Source: Apoderus coryli
Taxonomy: Eukaryota; Arthropoda; Insecta; Coleoptera; Attelabidae
Assembly (NCBI GenBank): GCA_911728435.2
Contig: OU452210.1
Span: forward strand, 8,556,001-8,620,000
Direction: 5' to 3'
DNA: 64,000 nucleotides
Shown one piece after another: positions 62,237 to 64,000 of this stretch. The notes below the pieces were generated by a model. It was not told the DNA's origin. It did not search any database and was given only the letters and a program-made list of their open reading frames with translations. Position 1 is the first letter of the stretch, and every line of letters begins with the position of its first letter. A program made the translations under genes and the position numbers.

Positions 62237-63977
62237 GCTTATACTTTTTCTTGAGACAACTATGAGGGCCTGGCGAACCACACTGTCTCAAAAAATAAAT
62301 AACGAACTAGTATTTAGCGGGAGCATACCTCTGCGCAGAGGTATCTTTCAGGGGGATTCGCTCAGTGCCCTATGGTTTTGTCTGTCTCTAAACCCAATTT
62401 CAAACACTCTTAAGAAAACAGAGTATGGAGTAAAATTAAAAAATAATGTACAGGATCTCTTAGTAAGTCACCTTTTCTATGTTGATGACCTAAAAGTATA
62501 TGCAGCAAATGACAGACAGCTGAGAGCCATGCTAAAGCTGGTGCATGATATGAGTTCGGACATAGGTATGACTTTTGGACTGGAGAAGTGCCGCACGATC
62601 AAAATGGTCAAAGGGGTACTTAAAGAGTCACAACCTATAGAAATTAATAACGAGGTCGTCATACAAGGTCTTGAAGAACCCTATAAATACCTGGGTATAG
62701 ATCAGACCCATAAAATAGAACATACAACGATGAAATCGAAACTGTCTACTGAATTTGAAAAGCGAGTTAAGCTAATTATCAAAACAAAACTAAACTCAAA
62801 AAATATCGTTAAGGCTATAAACACATATGCAATATCTGCCTTAACCCATTCCTTTGGCATAATCAGATGGTCTGATACAGATCTTGATGCACTAAATAGA
62901 CGAATCAGAACACTTCTAACGCACAAAAGAATGCATCACCCAAATGCATGCACTGAGAGAGTCACATTGCCTAGATGCCTGGGAGGTAGAGGTTTAAAAG
63001 ATGTTAAAGCAATGTACTATGAACAGCTGGATAATATTAGAAAATATTTTTACAAAAACTCGGATAAACCGATGTACCGTGCAGTGATCGAGGCAGATAA
63101 AAATTTGACCACACTTAATTTAAAATCCCGAGAATATAATCCAAAAACACACATTACTACCAACGAGGATAAAATTAGGATGTGGTCAGGAAAGCAACTC
63201 CATGGAAGATTTTACAACTCCGTTCAAAACAATTACGTTGACAAATCCCTCTCTTTTATGTGGGCTACAAAAGGTTACCTCCATCCTGAAACTGAAGGAT
63301 TCTTAATGGCCACGCAGGACCAAGTTATAAAAACACGAAATTACGCCAAATACATACTGGGAGAAGACCTGAGTTCTGATAAATGCCGCAAGTGCGGAGC
63401 TGTTTCCGAAACTATAGATCATATTTTGGGATCCTGTAACACACTAGCAAATACGAAGTACTTGACTCGACACAATCAAGTAGCACATATAATCCATCAG
63501 AAAATACTGATAGACAGAAAAATGAAAACCGAAATTGTCCCCTACTACAAATATGTGCCAAACGAAGTTGAGGAAAACGATCAATTTAAAATATATTGGG
63601 ACAAAACAATTTACACCGATCATACAATAGAACACAACCGTCCTGATATTACATTAATAGACAAGAAAAAACACACAACATATCTAATTGATGTTTCTAT
63701 ACCAGGAACACACAATCTGCAACAAAAACATACGGAAAAATTAAACAAATATCAAGCGCTTCAACATGAAATAAAGCGCATCTGGAATATGAGGGAAGTG
63801 TACATAATACCTATAATACTATCGTCGATAGGAGTAATACCGAAAAATTTGGAAAAGAACCTAAAAATGATTCAAATCCCTATTACCGTAATTGAGGAGA
63901 TGCAGAAAGCTGCGATACTGCAATCTCTCAACATTGTGAGATCTTTCTTGGCTGTTGGCAATGCTCATGAATCTTGA
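62211..63977 (+). CDS. Reverse transcriptase/endonuclease ORF, N-terminally truncated
   Basis: Open for 588 codons with no stop or frameshift. No ATG begins the frame; the first is at 62262, so this is the distal part of a longer ORF. In order: RRGIFQGDSLSALWFCLSLN (RT motif around residue 42), FYVDDLKVYA (catalytic YVDD, about 88), KYLGI (about 160), LPRCLGGRGLKDV (about 253), a knuckle CRKCGAVSETIDHILGSC (about 391), and RPDITLIDKKKHTTYLIDVS (about 477), the R-P-D ... D-V core of the restriction-like endonuclease. RT motifs upstream of the QGDSLS block are missing, so the copy cannot be autonomous, yet the rest looks intact and young. Confidence 0.88.
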   Translation: MTLYKVHPTLILFLETTMRAWRTTLSQKINNELVFSGSIPLRRGIFQGDSLSALWFCLSLNPISNTLKKTEYGVKLKNNVQDLLVSHLFYVDDLKVYAANDRQLRAMLKLVHDMSSDIGMTFGLEKCRTIKMVKGVLKESQPIEINNEVVIQGLEEPYKYLGIDQTHKIEHTTMKSKLSTEFEKRVKLIIKTKLNSKNIVKAINTYAISALTHSFGIIRWSDTDLDALNRRIRTLLTHKRMHHPNACTERVTLPRCLGGRGLKDVKAMYYEQLDNIRKYFYKNSDKPMYRAVIEADKNLTTLNLKSREYNPKTHITTNEDKIRMWSGKQLHGRFYNSVQNNYVDKSLSFMWATKGYLHPETEGFLMATQDQVIKTRNYAKYILGEDLSSDKCRKCGAVSETIDHILGSCNTLANTKYLTRHNQVAHIIHQKILIDRKMKTEIVPYYKYVPNEVEENDQFKIYWDKTIYTDHTIEHNRPDITLIDKKKHTTYLIDVSIPGTHNLQQKHTEKLNKYQALQHEIKRIWNMREVYIIPIILSSIGVIPKNLEKNLKMIQIPITVIEEMQKAAILQSLNIVRSFLAVGNAHES

Positions 63978-64000
63978 AACCTTGTTTTCCGATTCTAAAG

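Larger units (their letters stand above)
62185..64000 (+). mobile_element. 5'-truncated R2/R4-type (Dong-like) non-LTR retrotransposon
   Basis: The element begins at the (TAA)n tract and runs past the ORF stop (63977) to or beyond the window end. Its protein has the late reverse-transcriptase motifs, a Cys/His knuckle and a C-terminal restriction-like endonuclease, the domain order of the R2/R4/NeSL group. Dong of Bombyx, in the R4 clade, is known to insert at TAA repeats, which fits the flank. The 3' end is not seen. Confidence 0.75.

Overview
The window is AT-rich nuclear DNA of an arthropod, very probably an insect. It has long introns with GT-AG borders, AATAAA poly(A) signals, mariner and hAT remnants, several non-LTR retrotransposons and many short fold-back (MITE-like) elements. 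I cannot name the species.

One gene dominates. I assembled it exon by exon on the + strand from about 15.7 to 53.0 kb. It encodes a Rho guanine-nucleotide exchange factor orthologous to vertebrate ARHGEF17 (TEM4): a disordered N-terminus, a DH domain, a PH-like domain and a C-terminal WD40-like beta-propeller. Reading from ATG 18172, all twelve junctions keep frame and the product is 1440 aa. A separate first exon (30721-30870) lies in a locally CpG-rich patch and splices in frame, over a 70-nt intron, straight onto the first DH exon. It gives a predicted short isoform of 903 aa lacking the 587-residue N-terminus. The distal leader carries upstream ORFs whose stops overlap the next start.

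Layout: 18-417 is the last coding exon of an unidentified membrane protein gene, with its 3' UTR to about 640. 0.64-15.6 kb is intergenic and holds a mariner remnant with both terminal inverted repeats (5889-6804), several fold-back elements and the 3' end of a non-LTR element. 15.7-53.0 kb is the RhoGEF gene; its introns hold degenerate hAT, mariner and reverse-transcriptase pieces and more fold-backs. 53.0-61.8 kb is AT-rich intergenic DNA with a duplicated repeat. From 62.1 kb to the window end there is a 5'-truncated but open non-LTR retrotransposon of the R2/R4 (Dong-like) type, abutting a (TAA)n tract.

The least expected observations are the two-promoter structure of the RhoGEF gene, the chained upstream ORFs in its leader, and fold-back elements that contain hammerhead-ribozyme-like core motifs. 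No tRNA, rRNA or CRISPR array was seen.
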